From: Sphingomonadales bacterium UBA6157
GTDB lineage: Bacteria; Pseudomonadota; Alphaproteobacteria; Sphingomonadales; Sphingomonadaceae
DNA: 64,000 nt
Reading direction: 5' to 3'
Assembly (NCBI GenBank): GCA_002423025.1
Contig: DIUN01000013.1
Location: 14,030 to 78,029 of the forward strand
Part shown: positions 55,846-64,000 of the stretch, piece after piece
Layout of the letters: every line of letters begins with the position of its first letter
Numbering within the stretch: the first letter of the stretch is position 1
Position numbers and translations under genes: made by a program
The notes under the pieces: model-generated
Seen by the model: only the letters and a program-made list of their open reading frames with translations
Told to the model about the DNA's origin: nothing
Databases searched by the model: none

Positions 55846-56795
55846 GCGCAAAACCCCTGCATGTCGCCGTGCTGATGGGCGGCTGGTCCGCCGAACGCGA
55901 AGTCTCGCTCACCTCGGGCAAGGGCATTGCCGCTGCCTGCCGCACGCTGGGCCACCGTGTCACCGAGATCGACATGGGCCGCGATGTGGCGGCCCGGCTC
56001 GCCGAAGCCGCGCCTGATGTGGTGTTCAACGCGCTGCATGGCACACCCGGCGAAGATGGCAGCGTGCAGGGCCTGCTCGACCTGATGGGCCTGCGCTACA
56101 CGCACAGCGGCTGCGCCACTTCGGCCATCGCCATCGACAAGGTGCTGACCAAGCGCATGCTGGTGCCGTTGGGCATTCGCATGCCGGCCGGCCGCATCGT
56201 CAGCTCCGCCTCGCTGCACGAGGCCGATCCATTGCCACGGCCCTATGTGCTCAAGCCGGTCAACGAGGGCTCATCGGTGGGCGTCGCCATCGTCACCGAC
56301 AGCTCCAACTATGGCAACCCGATCGCCGCCGACGCCACCGGGCCATGGCAGGACTTTGCCGAGTTGCTTGCCGAGCCTTTCATTGCCGGCAAGGAACTGA
56401 CCGTCGCCGTGCTCGATGGCCCGAATGGCGCCGAGGCGCTGGCCGTGACCGAGTTGAAGCCGGCGCAGGGCTTTTATGATTACGAGGCCAAATATACCGA
56501 TGGCCTGACCGTGCATGTCTGCCCCGCCGAACTGCCGGCTGGCGTGGAAGCAGCGGCGCTCGCCATGGCCGTGCAGGCGCATGCGGCGTTGGGTTGCAAG
56601 GGCGCTTCCCGCTCGGATTTCCGCTGGGACCCGGCACAGGGCGAGGCCGGCATCTACCTGCTCGAAGTCAACACCCAGCCCGGCATGACGCCGCTCAGCT
56701 TGGTGCCGGAGCAGGCGAAATATCGCGGCATCAGCTATGAAACACTGGTGCAGCGGCTGATTGATTCCGCCCTTGCGACAGGCTCGGCAGAATGA
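55842..56795 (+). CDS. ddl: D-alanine--D-alanine ligase
   Basis: Joins two D-alanines for MurF. The 317-residue ATP-grasp protein starts MSAKPLHVAVLMGGWSAERE. HGTPGEDGSVQGLLDLMG, THSGCATSAIAIDK, LKPVNEGSSVGV and LEVNTQPGMTPLSL are Ddl motifs. The start at 55842 makes a 4-bp overlap with murB; an in-frame ATG 17 codons earlier lies inside murB. It overlaps ftsQ by 4 bp. Confidence 0.96.
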   Translation: MSAKPLHVAVLMGGWSAEREVSLTSGKGIAAACRTLGHRVTEIDMGRDVAARLAEAAPDVVFNALHGTPGEDGSVQGLLDLMGLRYTHSGCATSAIAIDKVLTKRMLVPLGIRMPAGRIVSSASLHEADPLPRPYVLKPVNEGSSVGVAIVTDSSNYGNPIAADATGPWQDFAELLAEPFIAGKELTVAVLDGPNGAEALAVTELKPAQGFYDYEAKYTDGLTVHVCPAELPAGVEAAALAMAVQAHAALGCKGASRSDFRWDPAQGEAGIYLLEVNTQPGMTPLSLVPEQAKYRGISYETLVQRLIDSALATGSAE

Positions 56796-57685
56796 GCGCC
56801 GTGGCTCTCAAGCGCGGCGCCCCGGCGCCCAGGCGCAAGCCCAACGCCGCCCCCGTTGCCACGGTAGCGCTGCCGGTGAGCCAGCGCATCCTGCGTCGCA
56901 ACCTTGCGATCGGCTTTGCGGCGCTCATCGTGCTGGTCGCACTGCTGGTGGTGAGCCTGATGGGTATTCCGCAGCGGCTCTGGCAGGATTTCGTCATCGA
57001 GACTGCCGATGCCGGCTTCGAGATTCGTCATGTGGAAGTCACCGGCACCCGCGAGATGGCGCGACTGCCGGTGTATGATGCAGCACTCTCCGGGCCGCAG
57101 AACGCCATCCTCACCACCGATCTCGCCGCCATCCGCACCCGGTTGCTGGCGCTGCCCTGGGTGGCTGATGCCAGTGTGGGCCGGCGGCTGCCTGATACGC
57201 TGGCGATCCATATTGTCGAGCGCCAGCCGGTTGCGCTGTGGCAGAGCCGTGGCCGCTTCCGCGCCATCGACATCACCGGCCGCACCCTCACCACCGAGCG
57301 GCTCGAGCGCTTCGCCAGCCTGCCGCTGGTGGTTGGCCCCGGCGCCAACCGCCGCGTCCGCGAGATGCTGGCCCTGACAGCGGCAGCGCCGGCACTGGCG
57401 GACCGCATCGATGCGGCCGTGCTGGTTGGCGAGCGTCGCTGGGATGTGAAGTTCAAGACTGGCGAGACGCTGGCGCTGCCCGATACGCCGGCAGCGGCCA
57501 CTGCCGCGCTCAAGCGCTTTGCCAATCTAGATGCCGGGCAGAACCTGCTCGGTGGCCGCTTCGAGCGGTTTGACATGCGCCTGCCCGGACAGATCACCAT
57601 TGGCGGAGCCGGCGTGAAACAGGCGATCGAGGATGCCGCCAAGGCAGCCAAGGCAGCCGCCCAGCAAAAGCCGACAACCATCTGA
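56792..57685 (+). CDS. ftsQ: Cell-division protein FtsQ
   Basis: A 297-residue bitopic divisome protein. About 35 cytoplasmic residues are followed by one membrane helix (about 36-58), a POTRA domain starting FEIRHVEVTGTREMARLPVY, and a beta domain with LPWVADASVGRRLPDTLAIH. The C-terminal 20 residues are Ala/Lys-rich. FtsQ recruits FtsL and FtsB. Its stop shares one base with the ftsA start. Confidence 0.93.
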   Translation: MSAVALKRGAPAPRRKPNAAPVATVALPVSQRILRRNLAIGFAALIVLVALLVVSLMGIPQRLWQDFVIETADAGFEIRHVEVTGTREMARLPVYDAALSGPQNAILTTDLAAIRTRLLALPWVADASVGRRLPDTLAIHIVERQPVALWQSRGRFRAIDITGRTLTTERLERFASLPLVVGPGANRRVREMLALTAAAPALADRIDAAVLVGERRWDVKFKTGETLALPDTPAAATAALKRFANLDAGQNLLGGRFERFDMRLPGQITIGGAGVKQAIEDAAKAAKAAAQQKPTTI

Positions 57686-58959
57686 TGGCCCCCAAGATTC
57701 CCCTCGTCCAGCAGCGCAGCGGCGAACGCACCATCGCCGTGCTCGATGTCGGCACCTCCAAGGTGGCGGCGCTCATCGCGCTGGTCAGCAAGGATGGCGA
57801 GCCGCGTGTCATCGGCACCGGCCAGAAGCCTTGCTCGGGGCTGAAGCGCGGTCTGGTGACCAACTTCGAGCGCACCGAGGCTGCCATTCGTGGTGCCATG
57901 GACCAGGCCGAGCGCGCGGCGGGCCTCCAGATCGAATTCGTCTATGCCTCGATCTCGGCCGGGAACCTCGACAGCTCGGTCGCCAGCGCCGAGGTGGATA
58001 TCGCCGGCGCCAGCATCACCCAGGCGGACATGGTGGCGCTCCGCGCCGCAGGCCGTGCCCGGATCGACCCCAATGGCCGCACTGTCGTTCACGCCCAGCC
58101 GGCGCTTTATGCCCTTGATGGCCAGGCCGGGGTGGAATCGCCGATCGGCTTCCATGCTGACAGGCTGGGCATGGACATCCATGTGGTGACAGCCGACACG
58201 CCGCCGCTGAAGAACCTTGATCGCGCCATCAAGACCGCGCACCTCGGCCTGCGCACGCTGGTAGCCTCGCCGCTCGCCGCCAGCCTCTCCAGCCTCGAGA
58301 TGGAGGAGCGCGAGCTTGGCGTCGCGCTGATCGAAATCGGCGCCGGGGTGACGACAGTGGCCGTGCATCGCTGGGGAATGCTGGTAGGCGTGGCGACCAT
58401 TCCGATGGGCGCCAACGACATCACCGCTGATCTTGCCGCGGCTTTTTCCACCAAGCTCATCCATGCAGAGCGGCTCAAGGCGCTCGATGGCTCGGCGATG
58501 GCCGCGCCAAAGGACAATCACGAGGGTGTCGAAATCCCGCCGATGAGCGACGAGGGACTGGCCGATCCGCTGCGGGTGCCCAAGGCGCAGATTATCGGTG
58601 TCATCCGGCACAGGCTCGATCTGCTGTTCGGCGAAGTGGCCAGCAAGCTGGACAAGCTCGGCTTCACCGGCCCGCAGGCCCGGCAGGTGGTGCTGACAGG
58701 CGGCGGGGCGGAACTGCGCGCCATCGTGGATTTTGCGCAAGGGGCGCTCAACCGCAACGTGCGGATTGGCCGGCCGCGCGGCCTGACCGGCCTGCCACCG
58801 GCACAATCCGGCCCGGCATTCGCAACTTTAGCGGGCCTGGTGTTGTTTGCAGCCTCGGAAGTGCCGGACATCTGGAACAATCCGCCCCCGGCCAAGGCGC
58901 CGCCCGGCAAGGGCGGACTTTTTGCAACGACACTCGAAAAACTGAAGAACAGCTTCTGA
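57685..58959 (+). CDS. ftsA: Cell-division protein FtsA
   Basis: An actin-like ATPase that tethers FtsZ to the membrane. The 424-residue protein shows TIAVLDVGTSKVAALIA near residue 14 (phosphate 1), the SHS2 1C domain (about 90-170), IEIGAGVTTVAVHRWG (phosphate 2) and VVLTGGGAELRAI (adenosine motif). The C-terminal stretch LFATTLEKLKNSF is the expected membrane-binding amphipathic helix. ftsZ starts 59 bp later, after a possible promoter. Confidence 0.96.
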   Translation: MAPKIPLVQQRSGERTIAVLDVGTSKVAALIALVSKDGEPRVIGTGQKPCSGLKRGLVTNFERTEAAIRGAMDQAERAAGLQIEFVYASISAGNLDSSVASAEVDIAGASITQADMVALRAAGRARIDPNGRTVVHAQPALYALDGQAGVESPIGFHADRLGMDIHVVTADTPPLKNLDRAIKTAHLGLRTLVASPLAASLSSLEMEERELGVALIEIGAGVTTVAVHRWGMLVGVATIPMGANDITADLAAAFSTKLIHAERLKALDGSAMAAPKDNHEGVEIPPMSDEGLADPLRVPKAQIIGVIRHRLDLLFGEVASKLDKLGFTGPQARQVVLTGGGAELRAIVDFAQGALNRNVRIGRPRGLTGLPPAQSGPAFATLAGLVLFAASEVPDIWNNPPPAKAPPGKGGLFATTLEKLKNSF

Positions 58960-58965
58960 TGCCGC

Positions 58966-58992
58966 TTGGAACCTGATTCTACTTTATATAGT
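58966..58992 (+). promoter_or_regulatory. Possible ftsZ promoter with an embedded GANTC site
   Basis: TTGGAA (58966-58971) and TATAGT (58987-58992) are 15 bp apart; the -10 matches in 5 of 6 positions. GATTC at 58975-58979 lies between them and is a CcrM methylation site. The rest of the 59-bp gap is AT-rich compared with the genes. GGGGAGA before the ATG is the ribosome-binding site. The short spacing lowers confidence. Confidence 0.5.
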
Positions 58993-59018
58993 ATGGCGCG
59001 AGACAGGGGAGACACGAA

Positions 59019-60548
59019 ATGCTGGAGTTCGAACGTCCGGAACTGACCGAGCTGAAGCCCCGGATCACGGTCATCGGCGTGGGTGGAGCCGGCTGCAATG
59101 CCGTTGCCAACATGATCAATGCCGATCTCCAGGGGGTCGAGTTCATCGTCGCTAATACCGATGCCCAATCGCTGGCCGCCAGCAAGGCCGCCACGCGCAT
59201 CCAGCTCGGCATGAAGATCACGCAAGGGCTGGGCGCCGGCGCCCGCCCCGAGATCGGCCGCGCTGCTGCCGAGGAGACCCTGGACCAGCTCGAGACCAGC
59301 CTTGAAGGCGCCCATATGTGCTTCATCGCTGCCGGCATGGGCGGCGGCACCGGCACTGGTGCTGCCCCTGTGGTGGCCCGCGCCGCACGTGAAAAGGGCA
59401 TCCTGACGGTGGGTGTCGTCACCAAGCCTTTCACCTTCGAGGGCAGCAAGCGCATGCGCGCCGCCGAGGAAGGCATTGCCGAGCTCCAGAAGGTGGTGGA
59501 CACCCTCATCATCATCCCGAACCAGAACCTGTTCCTGATCGCCAATGCCAACACCACCTTCAAGGAGGCGTTCGCCATGGCGGACCAGGTGCTGCACCAG
59601 GGCGTGCGCGGCATCACCGACCTGATGATCATGCCGGGCCTGATCAACCTCGATTTCGCCGATGTGCGCACCGTCATGTCCGAAATGGGCAAGGCGATGA
59701 TGGGTACCGGCGAGGCTACCGGCGAACGCCGCGCCATCGAAGCCGCGGAAAAGGCCATCGCCAACCCGCTGCTCGACGAAGTCTCGATGCGCGGCGCCAA
59801 GGGTGTGATCATCAACATCACCGGCGGCGACGATCTTCGCCTGATGGAAGTGGATGAGGCCGCAACGCACATCCGCAACATGGTGGACCCGGAAGCCAAC
59901 ATCATCGTCGGCTCGGCCTTCAACAAGGATCTGGAAGGCGTGATGCGCGTCTCGGTGGTCGCCACCGGCATTGATGCAACCACGCGGATCGAGCCGATGC
60001 GCGCGCCGCCGGCCAGGGGGCGCGATGCGGCCCTGCCCGTCCAGCCGAGCATTTTCGCCCCGACCCCGCCGATCGCCGGTCCAGCTACCGCGCCCACACC
60101 GTTCAGTGCCGGCCCAGCGCCGTTCACGTTCCCGACCGGCACCGCTGAAGCGCCCGCCTCGATCCCGCAAAATCCCGAAATCACCGAGGCACCGGCCGAA
60201 GCTGCGACAATCGCGGAGAGCCTTGAAGCCGAGGATGACGAGATCGATCTCGGCGCCGCCGGCGTCCGCATCGAAGACGCGGCGCCCGTCGATACCTTCC
60301 GCTTCACGCCGCGCGAAGCACCGGCTGCACCGCCGCCAGCCCCTGCGCCCGCCCCGGTAGCGGCTGCTCCGGAGCCGGAAAAGGAGGAGCGCGTGCTCAC
60401 CTTGTTCGACAAGATGCGCAACCTCTCACGCGGCGGTCGGCCAAAGCCAGCGGCTCCCGCCACACTGGCGCCCGAGCCTGATGCCGGCCCCAGCAGCCAG
60501 CCAGATGTCGACATCCCACCGTTTTTCAAGCGCCAGATCAACAACTAA
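59019..60548 (+). CDS. ftsZ: Cell-division GTPase FtsZ
   Basis: A tubulin-like GTPase that forms the division ring. The 509-residue protein has [14 protein letters not shown] near residue 16 and the GTP loop GGGTGTG at 108-114. The synergy-loop region [11 protein letters not shown] is near residue 211. The core ends near residue 320. A Pro/Ala-rich linker of about 170 residues follows, then the C-terminal peptide [13 protein letters not shown] that binds FtsA. The long linker is normal for Alphaproteobacteria. No minC/D/E or lpxC follows. Confidence 0.97.
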   Translation: MLEFERPELTELKPRITVIGVGGAGCNAVANMINADLQGVEFIVANTDAQSLAASKAATRIQLGMKITQGLGAGARPEIGRAAAEETLDQLETSLEGAHMCFIAAGMGGGTGTGAAPVVARAAREKGILTVGVVTKPFTFEGSKRMRAAEEGIAELQKVVDTLIIIPNQNLFLIANANTTFKEAFAMADQVLHQGVRGITDLMIMPGLINLDFADVRTVMSEMGKAMMGTGEATGERRAIEAAEKAIANPLLDEVSMRGAKGVIINITGGDDLRLMEVDEAATHIRNMVDPEANIIVGSAFNKDLEGVMRVSVVATGIDATTRIEPMRAPPARGRDAALPVQPSIFAPTPPIAGPATAPTPFSAGPAPFTFPTGTAEAPASIPQNPEITEAPAEAATIAESLEAEDDEIDLGAAGVRIEDAAPVDTFRFTPREAPAAPPPAPAPAPVAAAPEPEKEERVLTLFDKMRNLSRGGRPKPAAPATLAPEPDAGPSSQPDVDIPPFFKRQINN

Positions 60549-60552
60549 GCTC

Positions 60553-60588
60553 ATCCCTCGCCAAGCGACGTTTGTCTTGGCGAGGGAT
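60553..60588 (+). terminator. Hairpin after ftsZ
   Basis: ATCCCTCGCCAAG and CTTGGCGAGGGAT form a perfect 13-bp stem around a 10-base loop, 5 bp after the ftsZ stop. No U-tract follows. It probably ends the dcw transcript. Confidence 0.7.
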
Positions 60589-60614
60589 AGACTCTCAACT
60601 GCCGTATAGCTGGC

Positions 60615-62069
60615 ATGAGAGACCAGCATGCCGCCATCGCCTGGAACCGCTTCGGTCTTGGCGCGCGCCCCGGCGATACGCCCCCGGCTGACCCCCAGCG
60701 GTGGCTTCTGGACCAGCTCGCCAACTACAAGCCGCGCCCTTCCACCATCGCCTCGGCGCCAGGCAGCAGCGAGATGGCAGCGCGCGCCCGCGATTATCTG
60801 CAGCGTATTCGAGCGCTAATGGGCGGTGGCGCAGGCCGCCGCGGGCCGATGGCCAACGAAACGAGCAAGCTCGGCGACGACGCCAGCAAGAGGGACGAAC
60901 AGCAAGCCATCCGCAAAGCGATCCGCCAGCAATATCGCGACGGATATGGCCAGCAGGTGCGCGCCCGCGTGTCCCAGGCACTCTCGACGGAAACACCGTT
61001 CGCGGAGAGGCTCGTACATTTCTGGGCCAACCATTTCGCGATTTCGGTCGACAAGGCGCAGACCATAGGCCTTGCGGGCCCACTCGAATTCGAGGCCGTT
61101 CGCCCGCACATTACCGGTCGCTTTGTTGATATGCTACAGGCGGTTGAGCGTCACCCGGGCATGCTGATGTATCTGGACCAAGCCCAGTCAATCGGTCCCA
61201 ATTCCCGGCTCGCCACCGCCGCACGCCGCCGCCAGACGCGGCGCCAGCCGGGGCTGAATGAAAATCTCGCCAGGGAAATCCTTGAACTCCATACGCTGGG
61301 TGTTGGCGGCGGCTACGCCCAGCCAGACGTGCTCGAGCTGGCCCGTGCGCTATCGGGTTGGAGCGTTGGCGGCTTTGTGCGCCGGCCGTTGGGCGTGGAA
61401 GCGCCGGACGGATCCTTTGTCTTCCAGCCTGCTTGGCACGAGCCAGGGACACGCACCCTTCTCGGCACGCGTTATGGGCAGGAGGGAGAAGCTCAAGCTC
61501 ATGCCATGCTTCAGGACCTTGCCGCACATCCCGCCACCGCACGCCATCTCGCCACCAAGCTGGCACGCCACTTTGTGGCCGACATGCCACCGCCGGCGCT
61601 CGTCGAACGATTGGCTTCAGCCTATCACACAAGCGGTGGCGACTTGATGGCGATGTATCGAGTTCTCATCTCATCTCCAGAAAGTTGGGTCAGCACGAAC
61701 CCCAAGTTCAAGACGCCTTGGGATTGGACCATCTCGGCATTGCGCGCTACGGGCACCCGCCAGTCCCCAGACCTGCGGATCGTCGCGGCACTCAATGAGC
61801 TCGGCCAGCCGGTCTGGAGGCCAGGTTCTCCGGCGGGATGGGAGGATGTGGCCGAGAGTTGGGCGGCGCCCGATGCCTTGCTGCGCCGGGTGGAGATCGC
61901 TGGGCGCATCGCGGCGATCGTAGGTGACCGTATCGATGCGCGTTCCCTGGCACCTCGGATACTGCCGGGCGTGCTGAGCCCGGCCACCAGCAGCGCTATC
62001 GCCAGAGCCGATCGACCCGAACAGGGGCTGGCACTGCTGTTGGCATCACCCGAATTCCTGCGGAGATGA
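60615..62069 (+). CDS. DUF1800 domain protein
   Basis: A 484-residue protein of the DUF1800 family. It starts MRDQHAAIAWNRFGLGARPG. RLVHFWANHFAIS near residue 132 and NENLAREILELHTLGV near residue 215 are family hallmarks, and LLASPEFLRR ends it. The function is unknown; DUF1800 genes nearly always precede DUF1501 genes, as here with a 4-bp overlap. No clear signal peptide is seen. Parts of the gene fall near 52% GC, well below the dcw genes. Confidence 0.88.
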   Translation: MRDQHAAIAWNRFGLGARPGDTPPADPQRWLLDQLANYKPRPSTIASAPGSSEMAARARDYLQRIRALMGGGAGRRGPMANETSKLGDDASKRDEQQAIRKAIRQQYRDGYGQQVRARVSQALSTETPFAERLVHFWANHFAISVDKAQTIGLAGPLEFEAVRPHITGRFVDMLQAVERHPGMLMYLDQAQSIGPNSRLATAARRRQTRRQPGLNENLAREILELHTLGVGGGYAQPDVLELARALSGWSVGGFVRRPLGVEAPDGSFVFQPAWHEPGTRTLLGTRYGQEGEAQAHAMLQDLAAHPATARHLATKLARHFVADMPPPALVERLASAYHTSGGDLMAMYRVLISSPESWVSTNPKFKTPWDWTISALRATGTRQSPDLRIVAALNELGQPVWRPGSPAGWEDVAESWAAPDALLRRVEIAGRIAAIVGDRIDARSLAPRILPGVLSPATSSAIARADRPEQGLALLLASPEFLRR

Positions 62070-63229
62070 GTATGATCGACCGTCGCCGCTTCCTCGGCCA
62101 TGCCGGTCTTGCCGGGGCCGCTTTGCTCACTCCCGGCCTGGCGCTTGCCGCAGCGTCAGGTGAACGCCGCTTTGTACTCATCATTCTGCGCGGTGCCATG
62201 GACGGACTCTCCACAGTGATGCCTGTAGGAGATCCGGCATATGCAGCGCTGCGACGTGGCTTTGGCCCACCAGCAATGGCAGGCGCACCCATCACTCTGG
62301 ATGGAACCTTTGCCCTGCATCCCTCGCTGGCAGAGACCGGCAAGCTCTTTGCCAAGGGCGAAGCGGCTTTCATCCACGCCGTCGCCTCGCCCTATCGCGA
62401 ACGCTCGCACTTTGATGCGCAGAATGTGCTCGAAACGGGAGGAAACGCCGCCTACGCATTGAAGGATGGCTGGTTAAACAGGCTGTTGCCGATGCTCCCC
62501 GCTGCCCGGGAGCCTGCCATCGCCATCTCCACAACTCTGCCGATGGCGCTGCGCGGCGTAGCGCCGGCGACCTCCTTTGCCCCCTCAAAGTTGCCTGAGG
62601 CGGATGCCGACCTGATGTCTCGCGCCGGCGCGCTTTACGAGAGCGATCCACAACTCCACACCCTCTGGACACAAGCGATGGAAGCCCGATCCCTCGCCGG
62701 AGACAAGGCCGAGGGCCGAGGCAACCCGACAGCACTCGGCGCTCTCGCTGCCACGTTCCTCGCACAGCCGCAGGGCGCACGGATCGCCGTGATCGAGATG
62801 ACGGGTTGGGATACGCATGCCAACCAGCCCGGCAGGCTTGCAGGCCTGCTGCGCCAGCTCGATGGCTTGATAAACTCCCTGCGTACGGGCCTTGGACCAG
62901 CCTGGGCGCAGACCGCAGTTGTAGCAGCCACCGAATTCGGCCGGACTGCCGCGCCCAACGGCACTGGCGGAACCGACCATGGCACCGGCAGCGCCGCAAT
63001 TTTGGCGGGAGGCGCGATCAAGGGCGGTCGGGTGATCAGCGACTGGCCAGGGTTGGCGCCTGCACAGCTCCACGAAGGACGGGATCTGCGCGCTACAGCC
63101 GACTTGAGGGCTCTATTCGCCGGGCTTGCTGCCGAGCATTTCGGGCTGGACCCGGCGCAGGTCGTACGCGCAGGCTTTGCGGGAGCCGCTATCAAGCCAA
63201 TGACAGGGCTGGTGCGCGGCCAGAGCTGA
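62066..63229 (+). CDS. DUF1501 family protein, Tat-exported
   Basis: A 387-residue protein of the sulfatase-like DUF1501 family. The N-terminus MSMIDRRRFLGHAGLAGAAL is a twin-arginine signal. FVLIILRGAMDGLSTVMPVG, HDAQNVLETG-like HFDAQNVLETGGN, GWDTHANQ and ATEFGRTAAPNGTGGTDHGT follow, with acidic and His residues as in alkaline-phosphatase-like folds. The DUF1800/DUF1501 pair probably acts together in the periplasm; the substrate is unknown. The gene overlaps DUF1800 by 4 bp. Confidence 0.9.
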   Translation: MSMIDRRRFLGHAGLAGAALLTPGLALAAASGERRFVLIILRGAMDGLSTVMPVGDPAYAALRRGFGPPAMAGAPITLDGTFALHPSLAETGKLFAKGEAAFIHAVASPYRERSHFDAQNVLETGGNAAYALKDGWLNRLLPMLPAAREPAIAISTTLPMALRGVAPATSFAPSKLPEADADLMSRAGALYESDPQLHTLWTQAMEARSLAGDKAEGRGNPTALGALAATFLAQPQGARIAVIEMTGWDTHANQPGRLAGLLRQLDGLINSLRTGLGPAWAQTAVVAATEFGRTAAPNGTGGTDHGTGSAAILAGGAIKGGRVISDWPGLAPAQLHEGRDLRATADLRALFAGLAAEHFGLDPAQVVRAGFAGAAIKPMTGLVRGQS

Positions 63230-63249
63230 AGCTCCAGCCGCGCGTCGCC

Positions 63250-64000
63250 TCAGGCGGCAGACAAGGCCAGCCGCCCGTCTCCCTCATCGACATGGACGGT
63301 GGAGCCATCCGCCACCTCGCCCTTGAGGATCAGATCGGCCAGCGGGTCCTGCAGATGCCGTTGCACGGTGCGCTTGAGCGGTCGGGCGCCATAAACAGGA
63401 TCGTAACCCACACGCGCCAGCCAGCGCCGAGCGGCATCGGTGAGTTCCAGCACCACCTTGCGATCCTTGAGCAACGCTTGGACGCGCGCCACCTGCAGGT
63501 CGACGATCGGTGCCATGGCGCTCTCACCAAGCCGCTGGAACAGAACGATTTCATCGAGCCGGTTGAGGAACTCAGGGCGGAAATGCCCGCGCACCATCTC
63601 CATCACTTGTGGCTCGGCATCGCTGACCGGCTGATCATCGCGCAACGCAGCAATGTACTGCGACCCCAGGTTGCTGGTGAGGATGATCAGGGTGTTGGTG
63701 AAGTCTACAGTTCGGCCCTGGCCATCGGTGAGCCGACCATCATCGAGCACCTGCAGCAGCACGTTGAAGGCATCCGGGTGGGCCTTCTCCACCTCGTCGA
63801 GCAGCAACACGCTGTAGGGTTTGCGGCGCACGGCCTCGGTCAGGTAACCGCCCTCCTCGTAACCCACGTAACCGGGTGGGGCGCCAATGAGGCGGGCGAC
63901 CGAATGCTTTTCCATGAACTCGCTCATGTCAATGCGAATCAGGTGGTCTTCCGAGTCAAACAGGAAACCGGCCAAGGCCTTGCACAATTCGGTCTTTCCG
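63250..64000 (-). CDS. clpB: Chaperone ClpB, C-terminal part (cut by the window edge)
   Basis: The C-terminal 249 codons of a ClpB disaggregase; the rest lies beyond the right edge. The second AAA domain begins with Walker A ([10 protein letters not shown]). [20 protein letters not shown], Walker B ([11 protein letters not shown]), sensor 1 (ILTSNLGSQ) and the D2 small domain ([13 protein letters not shown]) follow. ClpB frees aggregated proteins with DnaK. The segment is around 47-67% GC, lower than the dcw genes. [10 protein letters not shown] and [20 protein letters not shown] read more like gamma/betaproteobacterial ClpB, which hints at transfer. Its 3' end faces the DUF1501 gene. Confidence 0.93.
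   Translation of the reverse strand, partial: GKTELCKALAGFLFDSEDHLIRIDMSEFMEKHSVARLIGAPPGYVGYEEGGYLTEAVRRKPYSVLLLDEVEKAHPDAFNVLLQVLDDGRLTDGQGRTVDFTNTLIILTSNLGSQYIAALRDDQPVSDAEPQVMEMVRGHFRPEFLNRLDEIVLFQRLGESAMAPIVDLQVARVQALLKDRKVVLELTDAARRWLARVGYDPVYGARPLKRTVQRHLQDPLADLILKGEVADGSTVHVDEGDGRLALSAA

Noticed and set aside
1..64000. tRNA, rRNA, CRISPR arrays, riboswitches
   Set aside because: None was recognised on either strand by reading. A tRNAscan or Rfam search would be needed to exclude small RNAs.

Overview
The window is a GC-rich, densely coding bacterial chromosome segment. It most likely comes from an alphaproteobacterium of the order Sphingomonadales. The support is a PEPxxWA-type CTERM protein, DUF1489 and DUF2093 genes, the zinc-free type of L36, and an alphaproteobacterial arrangement of the division and cell-wall genes. 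No rRNA, tRNA, CRISPR array, transposase or integrase was found.

Left part (1-9.9 kb): a cut HAD-family gene, rpmJ and galE. Next comes a co-directional trio: a DUF4136-type lipoprotein, an M14 carboxypeptidase, and a formylglycine-generating enzyme with an intact cysteine pair. An enoyl-CoA hydratase faces a zinc alcohol dehydrogenase across a hairpin. Then xseB-ispA-coaD-cyclophilin-queA run together.

Recombination scar (9.7-11.4 kb): the 3' end of queA and the tail of its convergent membrane-protein neighbour occur twice. The copies share an exact 50-bp core and diverge sharply after it. Between them lies a lower-GC insert of about 1.2 kb that encodes a membrane-anchored LuxR-type HTH protein. 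This is the most unusual structure in the window.

Middle (11.8-41.1 kb): mostly housekeeping and metabolism. Genes include a methyltransferase, mgtE, an orphan GntR regulator, a dNTP triphosphohydrolase, a CaiB-type enzyme, a PEP-CTERM protein, arsC-like and GNAT genes, M23-DUF2093-xseA, purD, an APH-fold kinase, a CNNM/CorC-type protein and an OmpA-family lipoprotein. They are followed by rpmI-rplT-pheS-pheT (no infC), a GMC oxidoreductase, YqgE, a peroxiredoxin, an orphan Tat-exported molybdenum hydroxylase subunit, hemH, an acetoacetyl-CoA reductase, an RHH protein, a PKHD dioxygenase, a solute-binding lipoprotein and cysteine synthase.

Right part (42.0-60.5 kb): a complete dcw cluster, mraZ-rsmH-ftsL-ftsI-murE-murF-mraY-murD-ftsW-murG-murC-murB-ddl-ftsQ-ftsA-ftsZ. 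Most joints are 1-4 bp stop/start overlaps, so the run is probably one translationally coupled unit that makes lipid II and assembles the divisome. The region before mraZ carries DnaA-box-like, MraZ-box-like and GANTC sites. The ftsZ upstream gap has a possible promoter containing a GANTC site, which suggests control by CcrM methylation. After ftsZ the GC content drops, and a DUF1800/DUF1501 pair and a clpB 3' end follow where other alphaproteobacteria often carry lpxC.
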